DNA of 64,000 nucleotides from Burkholderia sp. Bp9143 (GTDB lineage Bacteria; Pseudomonadota; Gammaproteobacteria; Burkholderiales; Burkholderiaceae), in the NCBI RefSeq assembly GCF_003853645.1, contig NZ_QTPO01000041.1, positions 1 to 64,000 of the forward strand, read 5' to 3'. The notes beneath the pieces are model-generated. The model made no database searches and had not been told where the DNA came from. It saw only the letters and a list, made by a program, of their open reading frames with translations. How positions within the stretch are numbered: the first letter of the stretch is position 1; each line of letters starts with the position of its first letter. A program made the position numbers and the translations under genes. This document shows, piece after piece, positions 1 to 8,372 of this stretch.

Positions 1-246
1 AACCAGCCGGGCAAGGAAGCATGGCCGGTCGTCGGCGCGACGTTCGTGCTGCTGCACGCGAAGCAGGACAAGCCGGAGCAGGGCGCCGAAACGCTGAAGT
101 TCTTCAGCTGGGCGTTCAAGAACGGCGAGAAGGCAGCGGACAGCCTCGACTACATCTCGCTGCCGGCATCGGTCGAGACGGAAATCCGCAAGCAGTGGAA
201 GACGAAGGTGACGGACGCATCGGGCAAGTCGGTCGCCGCGGAGTAA
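1..246 (+). CDS. pstS: Phosphate ABC transporter substrate-binding protein PstS (3' end only)
   Basis: Only the last 81 codons lie in the window; the gene enters from the left edge. The tail reads through '[14 protein letters not shown]' and '[15 protein letters not shown]', matching the C-terminal lobe of PstS, the periplasmic phosphate-binding protein that feeds the PstCAB permease. It is the first gene of the pstSCAB-phoUBR run, all on the same strand. A hairpin separates it from pstC, as is common behind a highly expressed binding-protein gene. The identification rests on family resemblance of the tail plus the unmistakable downstream genes. Confidence 0.93.
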   Translation, partial: NQPGKEAWPVVGATFVLLHAKQDKPEQGAETLKFFSWAFKNGEKAADSLDYISLPASVETEIRKQWKTKVTDASGKSVAAE

Positions 247-262
247 GCAATACAGCGGTTCG

Positions 263-287
263 CTGCCCGGCCGTGCCGGTCGGGCAG
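263..287 (+). other. Stem-loop between pstS and pstC
   Basis: A 9-bp stem (CTGCCCGGC / GTCGGGCAG, one G-T pair) with a 7-nt loop lies just after the pstS stop and is not followed by a T run. It is probably a 3' stabiliser or partial attenuator that keeps pstS transcript above pstCAB transcript; that role is inferred. Confidence 0.45.
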
Positions 288-340
288 TGTGTGCGGTAAG
301 GCCGGGCGTTACGGCGCCCGGCGATCCAGAACAGGCAACC

Positions 341-1327
341 ATGTCTGATATTTCCTACACGTCCTCCCGGTCCGCCGACGCCGCGTCGCAACGCGCGCCG
401 GGCCGTCTCGGCGACGTTCTGTTCGGCGGCCTCGCACGGCTTGCCGCGATCGTGACCCTGCTGCTGCTGGGCGGGATCATCGTTTCCCTGATCATTGCGT
501 CGATGCCGACCATCCAGAAGATCGGCATCGCGTTCCTGTGGCAATCCGAGTGGGATCCGAACTCGGATGTCTACGGCGCGCTCGTGCCGATCTACGGCAC
601 GATCGTGACGTCGATCATCGCACTCGTCATCGCGGTGCCGGTCAGCTTCGGCATCGCGCTGTTCCTCACCGAACTGTCGCCCGTGTGGCTGCGCCGCCCG
701 CTCGGCATCGCGATCGAGCTGCTCGCCGCGATTCCGTCGATCGTGTACGGCATGTGGGGCCTGCTCGTGTTCGCGCCGATCTTCGCGGAATACTTCCAGA
801 AGCCGATCGGCCGCATCTTCAAGGACGTCTGGGTGCTCGGCCCGCTGACGGCCGGCCCGCCGATCGGCATCGGCATCCTCGCGGCCGGCGTGATCCTCGC
901 GATCATGATCATCCCGTACATCGCGTCGGTGATGCGTGACGTGTTCGAAGTCACGCCCGTGCTGCTGAAGGAATCGGCGTACGGGATCGGCTGCACGACG
1001 TGGGAAGTGATGTGGAAGGTCGTGCTGCCCTATACGAAGACCGGCGTGATCGGCGGCGTGATGCTCGGCCTCGGCCGCGCGCTCGGCGAAACGATGGCCG
1101 TGACCTTCGTGATCGGCAACACGAACCTGCTCGACAGCGTGTCGCTGTTCGCGCCGGGCAACAGCATCACGTCGGCGCTCGCGAACGAATTCGCGGAAGC
1201 GCAACCGGGCCTGCATACGTCCGCGCTGATGGAACTGGGCCTGATCCTGTTCGTGATCACGTTCATCGTGCTGTCCATCTCCAAACTGCTGCTGCTTCGT
1301 CTCGAGAAGGGAGAGGGCAAGAAATGA
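341..1327 (+). CDS. pstC: Phosphate ABC transporter permease PstC
   Basis: This 328-residue inner-membrane protein is one of the two permease subunits of the high-affinity phosphate importer. The hydrophobic segment at residues 30-60, several further membrane spans, and the EAA-loop-type region with '[17 protein letters not shown]' followed by '[18 protein letters not shown]' are typical of PstC. I chose the ATG giving MSDISYTSS; an open frame continues upstream but enters the pstS-pstC spacer. The stop overlaps the pstA start as ATGA, so the two are translationally coupled. The gene is probably PhoB-controlled from the pstS promoter outside the window. Confidence 0.96.
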   Translation: MSDISYTSSRSADAASQRAPGRLGDVLFGGLARLAAIVTLLLLGGIIVSLIIASMPTIQKIGIAFLWQSEWDPNSDVYGALVPIYGTIVTSIIALVIAVPVSFGIALFLTELSPVWLRRPLGIAIELLAAIPSIVYGMWGLLVFAPIFAEYFQKPIGRIFKDVWVLGPLTAGPPIGIGILAAGVILAIMIIPYIASVMRDVFEVTPVLLKESAYGIGCTTWEVMWKVVLPYTKTGVIGGVMLGLGRALGETMAVTFVIGNTNLLDSVSLFAPGNSITSALANEFAEAQPGLHTSALMELGLILFVITFIVLSISKLLLLRLEKGEGKK

Positions 1328-2217
1328 GCGAGCCCATCATGAATTTCCCGGGGCCGAACGGCGCCGTGCTCGATGCGATGCGCAATCGCCTGCAGCGCAA
1401 GCGCAAGGTGACCAACGCGATCGCGCTGACCGCGTCGCTCGGCGCGATGGCATTCGGCCTGCTGTGGCTCGTGTGGATTCTCTACACGACGGTGCATCTC
1501 GGTGTCGGCGGCCTGTCGCTGCAGCTGTTCACCGAATCGACGCCGGCACCGAACACGGAAGGCGGCGGCCTGGCGAACGCGATCGTCGGCAGCCTGCTGC
1601 TGTGCGGTTTCGGCACGCTGGTCGGCACGCCGATCGGCATCCTCGCGGGCGTCTATCTCGCCGAATACGGCCAGAAGAACCTGCTGGCGAGCACGATCCG
1701 CTTCATCAACGACATCCTGCTGTCGGCGCCGTCGATCGTCATCGGCCTGTTCGTGTACGCGATCGTCGTCGCGAAGTCGGGGCGCTTCTCGGGCTGGGCC
1801 GGCGTGATCGCACTCGCGCTGCTGCAGATCCCGATCGTGATCCGCACGACCGAGAACATGCTGAAGCTCGTACCGAACGCGCTGCGCGAAGCAGCCGTCG
1901 CGCTCGGCACGCCGAAGTGGCGGATGGTGCTGAAGATCACGCTGCGCGCGTCGGTCGGCGGGATCGTGACGGGCGTGCTGCTCGCGGTCGCGCGGATCGC
2001 CGGCGAAACGGCGCCGCTGCTGTTCACGGCATTGTCGAACCAGTTCTTCTCGTGGGACATGAGCCAGCCGATGGCGAACCTGCCCGTCACGATCTACAAG
2101 TTCGCGATGAGCCCGTTCGCCGAATGGCAGTCGCTCGCATGGGCGGGCGTGTTCCTGATTACGCTCGGGGTGCTCGGACTCAACATCCTGGCGCGCTCGA
2201 TCTTCTCGAAAAAGTAA
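1324..2217 (+). CDS. pstA: Phosphate ABC transporter permease PstA
   Basis: The 297-residue partner permease of PstC begins inside the pstC stop codon (ATGA). It has a short basic N-terminus (RNRLQRKRK), a first membrane span near residue 40, and the conserved stretch '[20 protein letters not shown]' with '[17 protein letters not shown]', diagnostic of PstA. Length and organisation are normal. It forms a heterodimer with PstC in the inner membrane and docks the PstB ATPase; pstB follows after 15 nt. Confidence 0.96.
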   Translation: MSEPIMNFPGPNGAVLDAMRNRLQRKRKVTNAIALTASLGAMAFGLLWLVWILYTTVHLGVGGLSLQLFTESTPAPNTEGGGLANAIVGSLLLCGFGTLVGTPIGILAGVYLAEYGQKNLLASTIRFINDILLSAPSIVIGLFVYAIVVAKSGRFSGWAGVIALALLQIPIVIRTTENMLKLVPNALREAAVALGTPKWRMVLKITLRASVGGIVTGVLLAVARIAGETAPLLFTALSNQFFSWDMSQPMANLPVTIYKFAMSPFAEWQSLAWAGVFLITLGVLGLNILARSIFSKK

Positions 2218-2232
2218 CGGCGGAGCGATCCG

Positions 2233-3081
2233 ATGAATATGGCAGAAAGCCACCTGAATCCCGTCGAGCGCACCGCTGCGCCCGCCGGCACGCAAGACGC
2301 GGCGCATGGCCGTCCGCTGGCGCCGCTGAACGCGAAGATCGAGGTCAACAACCTCAACTTCTTCTACAACAAGTTCCACGCGCTGAAGAACATCAACCTG
2401 CGCATTCCCGAAGGGAAGGTGACGGCGTTCATCGGCCCGTCGGGTTGCGGCAAGTCGACGCTCCTGCGCACGTTCAACAAGATGTACGCGCTCTATCCGG
2501 AGCAGCGCGCCGAAGGCGAAATCCTGATGGACGGCGAGAACCTGCTGACCACCAAGCGCGATATCTCGCTGCTGCGCGCGCGGATCGGCATGGTGTTCCA
2601 GAAGCCGACCCCGTTCCCGATGTCGATCTACGACAACATCGCGTTCGGCGTGAAGATGTTCGAGAAGCTCACGCGCTCGGAGATGGACGACCGCGTCGAG
2701 TGGGCGCTGACGAAGGCCGCGCTGTGGAACGAAGTGAAGGACAAGCTGAACCAGAGCGGCTACGGGCTGTCCGGCGGCCAGCAGCAGCGTCTGTGCATCG
2801 CGCGCGGCATCGCGATCCGTCCGGAAGTGCTGCTGCTCGACGAGCCGTGCTCGGCACTCGACCCGATCTCGACGGGCCGCATCGAGGAGCTGATCGCGGA
2901 GCTGAAGAGCGACTATACGGTCGTGATCGTCACGCACAACATGCAGCAGGCCGCGCGCTGCTCGGACTACACGGCCTACATGTACCTGGGCGAGCTGATC
3001 GAATTCGGCGAAACCGAAAAGATCTTCATCAAGCCGGTGCGCAAGGAAACGGAAGACTACATCACCGGCCGTTTCGGCTGA
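2233..3081 (+). CDS. pstB: Phosphate ABC transporter ATP-binding protein PstB
   Basis: This 282-residue cytoplasmic ATPase energises PstCA. Walker A (GPSGCGKST), the Q-loop '[18 protein letters not shown]', the ABC signature 'LSGGQQQR', Walker B '[12 protein letters not shown]' and the H-loop '[10 protein letters not shown]' are all present; the PTPFPMS and TGRIEEL stretches are PstB-specific. An N-terminal extension of about 30 residues precedes the nucleotide-binding domain. GGAG lies 7 nt before the ATG. Together with PhoU it relays phosphate status to PhoR. Confidence 0.97.
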   Translation: MNMAESHLNPVERTAAPAGTQDAAHGRPLAPLNAKIEVNNLNFFYNKFHALKNINLRIPEGKVTAFIGPSGCGKSTLLRTFNKMYALYPEQRAEGEILMDGENLLTTKRDISLLRARIGMVFQKPTPFPMSIYDNIAFGVKMFEKLTRSEMDDRVEWALTKAALWNEVKDKLNQSGYGLSGGQQQRLCIARGIAIRPEVLLLDEPCSALDPISTGRIEELIAELKSDYTVVIVTHNMQQAARCSDYTAYMYLGELIEFGETEKIFIKPVRKETEDYITGRFG

Positions 3082-3099
3082 TGACGGAGAATCACTACC

Positions 3100-3804
3100 A
3101 TGTCGGATAAACATCTGTCGAGCCAGTTCGACGCGGACCTGAATGCCGTGTCGTCGAAAGTGCTGGAAATGGGCGGGCTCGTCGAGTCGCAGATCGTCGG
3201 CGCGATGCACGCGCTGAACGAATTCGACCGCGATGCGGCCGAGAAGGTGATCGCGGCCGAGGAAACGCTGAACGCGATGGAAGTCGACATCGATCAGGAG
3301 TGCGGCAACATCATCGCGCGGAGGCAGCCTGCCGCGCGCGACCTGCGTCTTCTGATGTCGATTTCGAAAACGATTACGAACCTCGAGCGCGCCGGCGACG
3401 AGGCCGAGAAGATCGCGAAGCGCGTGCGCCGCCTGGTCGACGAGCCGGCCGCGCGCACGGTGAACATCGCCGAGATCAAGGTGTCGGGCGAGATGGCCGT
3501 GACGATCCTGCGCCGCGCACTCGACGCGTTCGCGCGCCTCGATACGGTGGCGGCCGCGCAGATCGTCAAGGACGACAAGGAAATCGACCTGGAATTCCGC
3601 GCGTTCGTGCGCAAGCTCGTGTCGTACATGCAGGAAGATCCGCGCACGATCTCGGTCGGCCTCGAGTACCTGTTCATCGCGAAGGCGATCGAGCGGATCG
3701 GCGACCACGCGAAGAACATCGCCGAATTCATCATCTACATCGTGAAGGGCACCGACGTGCGGCACCAGCCGCGCGACACGCTCGATCGCGAAGCCAACAG
3801 TTAA
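3100..3804 (+). CDS. phoU: Phosphate signalling regulator PhoU
   Basis: This 234-residue all-helical protein carries the two PhoU repeats, each with a metal-binding E/DxxxD motif ('ERAGDEAEKIAK' and 'ERIGDHAKNIAE'). PhoU links the Pst transporter to PhoR and keeps the Pho regulon off in phosphate excess. It follows pstB by 18 nt and precedes phoB in the same operon. Length is normal and no key residue is missing. Confidence 0.96.
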   Translation: MSDKHLSSQFDADLNAVSSKVLEMGGLVESQIVGAMHALNEFDRDAAEKVIAAEETLNAMEVDIDQECGNIIARRQPAARDLRLLMSISKTITNLERAGDEAEKIAKRVRRLVDEPAARTVNIAEIKVSGEMAVTILRRALDAFARLDTVAAAQIVKDDKEIDLEFRAFVRKLVSYMQEDPRTISVGLEYLFIAKAIERIGDHAKNIAEFIIYIVKGTDVRHQPRDTLDREANS

Positions 3805-3834
3805 TCGACTCCGTAAGGAAGAACAGAGGTGCCG

Positions 3835-4536
3835 ATGCCCAGCAACATTCTCGTCGTTGAAGATGAGCCCGCGATTTCCGAACTGATCTCGGTGAATCTC
3901 CAGCATGCCGGTCACTGCCCGATCCGCGCGTACAACGCGGAGCAGGCGCAGAACCTGATCAGCGACGTGCTGCCCGATCTCGTGCTGCTCGACTGGATGC
4001 TGCCGGGCAAGTCCGGCATCGCGTTCGCGCGCGACCTGCGCAACAACGAACGGACCAAGCACATTCCGATCATCATGCTGACCGCGCGCGGCGACGAGCA
4101 GGACAAGGTGCTCGGCCTCGAGATCGGTGCGGACGACTACGTGACGAAGCCGTTCTCTCCGAAGGAGCTGATGGCGCGCATCAAGGCCGTGCTGCGCCGC
4201 CGCGCGCCGCAGCTGACCGAGGACGTCGTGTCGATCAACGGGCTGCGCCTCGATCCGGCCACGCACCGGGTCGCCGCGCACGGCGACGGCAGCGAGATCA
4301 AGCTCGATCTCGGCCCGACCGAATTCCGCCTGCTGCATTTCTTCATGACGCATCCGGAGCGCGTGCACAGCCGCACGCAACTGCTCGACCAGGTCTGGGG
4401 CGATCACGTGTTCGTCGAAGAGCGCACCGTCGACGTCCACATCAAACGATTGCGCGCGGCCTTGAAACCGGCCGGCTGCGATGCGATGATCGAGACCGTG
4501 CGCGGCAGCGGCTACCGGCTCGCGAAGCACGCGTAA
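3835..4536 (+). CDS. phoB: Response regulator PhoB
   Basis: This 233-residue OmpR-family regulator has an N-terminal receiver (acidic pair in 'VVEDEPAI', phospho-acceptor Asp53 in 'LLDWMLPGKSG', Lys in 'VTKPFSPKE') and a C-terminal winged helix ending 'VRGSGYRLAKHA'. I chose the ATG rather than the in-frame GTG six bases upstream because AGAGG then sits 5 nt from the start and the protein opens with the usual MPSNILVVEDE. It activates the Pho regulon under phosphate starvation and is phosphorylated by PhoR, encoded next. Confidence 0.96.
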   Translation: MPSNILVVEDEPAISELISVNLQHAGHCPIRAYNAEQAQNLISDVLPDLVLLDWMLPGKSGIAFARDLRNNERTKHIPIIMLTARGDEQDKVLGLEIGADDYVTKPFSPKELMARIKAVLRRRAPQLTEDVVSINGLRLDPATHRVAAHGDGSEIKLDLGPTEFRLLHFFMTHPERVHSRTQLLDQVWGDHVFVEERTVDVHIKRLRAALKPAGCDAMIETVRGSGYRLAKHA

Positions 4537-4546
4537 CGTATCCGGA

Positions 4547-4567
4547 CATGCCGTGTGCCACGGCATG
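4547..4567 (+). repeat. Perfect inverted repeat between phoB and phoR
   Basis: The 57-nt phoB-phoR spacer contains a perfect 9-bp stem (CATGCCGTG / CACGGCATG) with a TGC loop. The following bases include a short T-rich stretch (TTCATTCTTT), so it may act as a partial terminator or processing site giving less PhoR than PhoB. The structure is seen; the function is inferred. Confidence 0.5.
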
Positions 4568-4593
4568 CCGTTCATTCTTTCGGGCGCTGAATC

Positions 4594-5913
4594 ATGAACA
4601 TCATCTGGGCGCGCTTTATCGTGTCGCTCGTGCTGCTCGTGCTGCTCAGCGTATTGGTCGGCGTGTTCGCCGGCCCGGCCGCGGGCTTCGCGTTCGCGGC
4701 CGTGATGCTGGTCGCGCAGGGCTTCTTCAGCACCTTCCATACGCAACGCCTGTGGCGTCTGCTCGATGCGCCCGTCTACGGCGAGGTGCCGAGCGCGCCG
4801 GGCATCTGGGGTGAAATCTACTATCGGCTGCACAAGCTCGCGAAGCAGTGGCATGCGCAGGTCCGGCAGGTCGAGCAACAGCATTCGCGCTTCATCCAGG
4901 CGATCCAGGCATCGCCGAACGGCGTCGCGATGCTCGACGACCATGACCAGATCGAGTGGTGCAACGCAATCGCGGAGGTGCATTTCGGCCTCGATGCGAA
5001 ACGCGACCTGCGCCAGCACATTACGAACCTGGTGCGTCATCCGGAGTTCGTCCGTTACCTGAACGCGCACCATTACGACGAGACGCTCGTGATGCGCGGG
5101 ATGGGCGACGCGCGGCAGAACGTGCTGGAAGTACAGGTGTTTCCGTACGGCGAGAACCGCAAGCTGCTGCTCACGCAGGACATCACGGAGCTCGAGCGGA
5201 CCGACGCGATGCGGCGCGACTTCGTCGCGAACGTGTCACACGAATTGAAGACGCCGCTCACCGTGCTGTCGGGCTTCCTCGAGACGATGCGCGAACTGCC
5301 GCTGAACGAGGAAGATCGCGCGCGCTATCTCGAGATGATGGAGCAGCAGGCGTCACGGATGCGGCACATCGTCACCGATCTGCTGGTGCTCGCGAAACTC
5401 GAGGGCGAAAGTAAGCCGCCGATGGATCACGCGATCGACATGCGCGCCGTGTTCGACCATCTGAAGGAGGATGCGCAGACGCTGTCGAACGGGCATCACG
5501 AGATCGCGTTCGCGATCGACGAGACGCTCGGCGTCACGGGCGCGCAGACCGAGGTGTTCAGTGCTTTCGCGAATCTCGTCACGAACGCGATCCGTTATAC
5601 GCCGGACGGCGGCAAGATCCTGGTGTCCTGGCGGCGCGAGGGTACGCAGGGCGTGTTCTCCGTCACCGACAGCGGCTTCGGCATTCCGGCCGCCGACCTG
5701 CCGCGTCTGACCGAGCGCTTCTATCGCGTCGATCGCAGCCGCTCGCGCGATACGGGCGGCACGGGGCTCGGCCTCGCGATCGTCAAGCACGTGCTGCAGC
5801 GGCACGACTCGCACCTGTACGTGCAGAGCGAGGAAGGGCGCGGCAGCACGTTCACCGCACGCTTCCCGGCCTCGCGGATCATCGCGATCCGGCCGGCCGC
5901 GTTCGAGGCGTGA
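4594..5913 (+). CDS. phoR: Phosphate regulon sensor kinase PhoR
   Basis: This 439-residue sensor has two N-terminal membrane spans (residues about 5-45), a PAS-like domain (about 100-200, 'IQASPNGVAMLDD'), a HisKA domain with His216 in 'VANVSHELKTPLTVL', and a HATPase domain with N-box 'FANLVTNAIRYTPDGG' and glycine boxes 'DSGFGIPAADL' and 'GTGLGLAIVKHV'. As in other PhoR proteins there is almost no periplasmic loop, so signal probably comes through PstSCAB-PhoU. It is the last gene of the operon and ends 44 nt before a strong bidirectional terminator. Confidence 0.96.
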   Translation: MNIIWARFIVSLVLLVLLSVLVGVFAGPAAGFAFAAVMLVAQGFFSTFHTQRLWRLLDAPVYGEVPSAPGIWGEIYYRLHKLAKQWHAQVRQVEQQHSRFIQAIQASPNGVAMLDDHDQIEWCNAIAEVHFGLDAKRDLRQHITNLVRHPEFVRYLNAHHYDETLVMRGMGDARQNVLEVQVFPYGENRKLLLTQDITELERTDAMRRDFVANVSHELKTPLTVLSGFLETMRELPLNEEDRARYLEMMEQQASRMRHIVTDLLVLAKLEGESKPPMDHAIDMRAVFDHLKEDAQTLSNGHHEIAFAIDETLGVTGAQTEVFSAFANLVTNAIRYTPDGGKILVSWRREGTQGVFSVTDSGFGIPAADLPRLTERFYRVDRSRSRDTGGTGLGLAIVKHVLQRHDSHLYVQSEEGRGSTFTARFPASRIIAIRPAAFEA

Positions 5914-5957
5914 GCGCATGACGCGAATCGGGTGCCTCACGTGGGCATCCCGCCGGA

Positions 5958-5996
5958 AACAAAAAAGCACAGCCCTCGGGCTGTGCTTTTTTGTTT
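5958..5996. terminator. Bidirectional rho-independent terminator between phoR and ppk
   Basis: A near-perfect long hairpin (stem core AAGCACAGCCC / GGGCTGTGCTT) is flanked by an A run on the left and a T run on the right. It can therefore terminate phoR transcription rightward and ppk transcription leftward. The two genes converge here. Confidence 0.92.
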
Positions 5997-6029
5997 GTTG
6001 CGCGACACGCGAAACCGCGCGCCGCGTGC

Positions 6030-8093
6030 CTACGAACAGAACTTCGCGAGCAGCCCGAGCTGTGCGTTGCGGGTCGTCTTGCCCGCACGGCGCCGGCGGT
6101 AGTGGCCGTCGCTGAGCATTTGCCAGGCCGACTGGTTGTCGCCGAGGCAGACCGACAGCCCTTCGGCGATCACGCGGCGCTTCAGCTTGCGCTCGCGGAT
6201 CGGGAATGCGACTTCGACGCGGCGGAACAGGTTGCGGTCCATCCAGTCGGCGCTCGACAGATAGACGTCCTCGGCGCCGCCCGCGTGGAAATAGTAGATG
6301 CGGTGGTGTTCGAGGAAGCGCCCGACGATCGAGCGCACCGTGATGTTCTCCGACAGCCCAGGCACGCCCGGCTTCAGCGCGCACACGCCGCGCACGATCA
6401 GGTCGACCTTGACGCCGGCCTTCGATGCTTCGTACAGCGCGGCGATCACCGACGGCTCCAGCAGCGCGTTCATCTTCGCGACCACGCGCGCGCGCTTGCC
6501 GGCACGCGCATTGTCGATCTCCGCACGGATCGATTCGATGATGCGCGGATGCAGCGTGAACGGCGACTGCCACAGCTCGTGCAGCGTGAGCTCGCCGCCG
6601 ATCCCGGTCAGCTGCTGGAAGACGTGGTGCACGTCCTCGCAGATCTTCTGGTCGGCCGTCATCAGCCCGAAGTCGGTGTACAGGCGGGCGGTGCGCGGGT
6701 GATAGTTGCCGGTGCCGAGGTGCACGTAGCGGCGCAGCATCGCCTTGCCGGCCTGCACGACGCGCCGCACGATCAGCATCATCTTCGCGTGGCACTTGTG
6801 GCCGACCACGCCGTACACGACGTGCGCGCCGACGGCTTCGAGCTGTGACGCCCAGTTGATGTTGGTTTCCTCGTCGAAGCGCGCGAGCAGCTCGACGACG
6901 ACGGTCACTTCCTTACCGTTGCGCGCGGCTTCCATCAGCGCGTCCATCAGCGGCGAATCGGTGCCGGTGCGGTAGATCGTCTGCTTGATCGCGACGACGC
7001 TCGGGTCTTTCGCGGCCTGCTGCAGCAGTTCGAGCACCGGCTGGAAGCTTTCGTACGGGTGGTGCAGCAGGATGTCGCCGTCGTCGATCGCGTCGAACAT
7101 CGTCGGCGCGTTGACGATCGCGGGCGGGATCGATGCGGCGAACGGCGCGAACTTCAGGTCGGGGCGATCGACGAGATCGGGGATCTGCATCAGTCGCACC
7201 AGGTTCACGGAGCCGGCCACGCGATAACAATCCTTGTCGCCGAGCACGCTTTCCTCGAGCAGGCGTCGCACGATATGCGCCGGCGTGTCGGCCGATACTT
7301 CGAGCCGCACCGCGTTGCCGAGGTGGCGCGCAGGCAGTTCGCCCTGGAGCGCGACGCGCAGGTTGGTGATTTCGTCCTCGTCGACGAACAGCTCGCTGTT
7401 GCGCGTGATGCGGAACTGGTTGCAACTCTTCACGACCAGTTGCGGGAACAGTTCGCCGACGAAGCGCTGCATGAACGAGCTGAGCAGCACGAAGCCGTGC
7501 TCGAAGCCCGACAGCGCCTGCGGCATGCGCACGACGCGCGGCAGCGCGCGCGGCGCCTGAACGATGCCCATCACCGCCTGGCGGCCGAACGCGTCGCGGC
7601 CTTCGAGCTCGACGACGAAGTTCAGGCTCTTGTTCAGCACGCGCGGGAACGGATGCGCCGGATCGAGGCCGATCGGCGTCAGCACCGGCAACAGTTCATC
7701 GAGGAAGTAGCGGCGCGCCCATTCGAGCTGCTCGTCGTTCCACGTGTCGCTCGCGTGGAAGTAGATGCCTTCCTGTTCGAGCGCGGGCAGCACGGTTTCG
7801 TGCAGCATCGTGTACTGGCGGTGCACGAGCCGTTGCGCGCGCTCGACGACGAGATCGTAAGCGTGCTGCAGCGACATGCCGTCGGGTGTCAGTGCGCCGG
7901 GGTTATCGCGGATCTGTTCCTGAAGGCCGGCCATCCGGACTTCGAAAAATTCGTCGAGATTGCTGCTCGTAATGCAGATGAAGCGCAGTCGCTCGAGCAA
8001 CGGAATGTGCGGGTCCGCCGCCTGGGCCAGCACGCGCTCGTTGAAACCGAGGATGCCGAGTTCACGATTGAGAAGCGGATAACGGACGGACAT
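6030..8093 (-). CDS. ppk: Polyphosphate kinase 1
   Basis: This 687-residue enzyme reversibly polymerises the gamma-phosphate of ATP into polyphosphate. The N-terminal domain opens 'LLNRELGILGFNERVLAQA', close to the classical 'RELSWLxFNxRVL' pattern. The catalytic His region 'VVGHKCHAKMMLIVRR' and 'YVHLGTGNYHPRTARLYTD' are intact in the two phospholipase-D-like C-terminal domains. I chose the ATG giving MSVRYPLL because upstream in-frame starts would place a putative Pho box inside the coding sequence. It converges on phoR and is divergent from ppx, its functional antagonist. Confidence 0.96.
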   Translation of the reverse strand: MSVRYPLLNRELGILGFNERVLAQAADPHIPLLERLRFICITSSNLDEFFEVRMAGLQEQIRDNPGALTPDGMSLQHAYDLVVERAQRLVHRQYTMLHETVLPALEQEGIYFHASDTWNDEQLEWARRYFLDELLPVLTPIGLDPAHPFPRVLNKSLNFVVELEGRDAFGRQAVMGIVQAPRALPRVVRMPQALSGFEHGFVLLSSFMQRFVGELFPQLVVKSCNQFRITRNSELFVDEDEITNLRVALQGELPARHLGNAVRLEVSADTPAHIVRRLLEESVLGDKDCYRVAGSVNLVRLMQIPDLVDRPDLKFAPFAASIPPAIVNAPTMFDAIDDGDILLHHPYESFQPVLELLQQAAKDPSVVAIKQTIYRTGTDSPLMDALMEAARNGKEVTVVVELLARFDEETNINWASQLEAVGAHVVYGVVGHKCHAKMMLIVRRVVQAGKAMLRRYVHLGTGNYHPRTARLYTDFGLMTADQKICEDVHHVFQQLTGIGGELTLHELWQSPFTLHPRIIESIRAEIDNARAGKRARVVAKMNALLEPSVIAALYEASKAGVKVDLIVRGVCALKPGVPGLSENITVRSIVGRFLEHHRIYYFHAGGAEDVYLSSADWMDRNLFRRVEVAFPIRERKLKRRVIAEGLSVCLGDNQSAWQMLSDGHYRRRRAGKTTRNAQLGLLAKFCS

Positions 8094-8156
8094 CGGCAGA
8101 GTAGGGGGTGATTCGGGCGATGATTCGAAAGGACGCTCGGAAACTCTCACGGTACG

Positions 8157-8174
8157 ATGACGTGCTGATGACAA
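8157..8174 (-). promoter_or_regulatory. Putative Pho box upstream of ppk
   Basis: Read on the minus strand the site is TTGTCAT-CAGC-ACGTCAT: two 7-mers with an 11-bp period matching the Pho-box pattern CTGTCATnnnnCTGTCAT (6/7 and 5/7 matches). It ends about 63 bp before the ppk start, a suitable distance for PhoB to substitute for a -35 element. The pattern is seen; PhoB binding is inferred. Confidence 0.55.
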
Positions 8175-8372
8175 TGGTTTATTTATATCGGGAAATTCTA
8201 CGCCGGAACCGTTTCGTCTCATAAATGTTTCGGCCATATACAATCCACCCGTGTACATGCCCGTGAAGCGTGGCAACGGCAAGCGTTCCACGCTTAAAAT
8301 GTCGCCTTTGATTGATCGTCCAGCGAGGCCGGAGCGGCTGCCGCGGGCGAACGCGCACGGAGCCCCCTTCTG

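Noticed and set aside
1030-5073. A 4-kb minus-strand open frame antisense to pstA-phoR
   Set aside because: It is rich in Arg, His, Asp and Gln and mirrors the codon bias of the real genes; such antisense frames arise in GC-rich DNA.
7059-8111. Plus-strand open frame over ppk
   Set aside because: It is antisense to the well-supported ppk gene, has low-complexity Arg/Glu/Ala composition and no ribosome-binding site.
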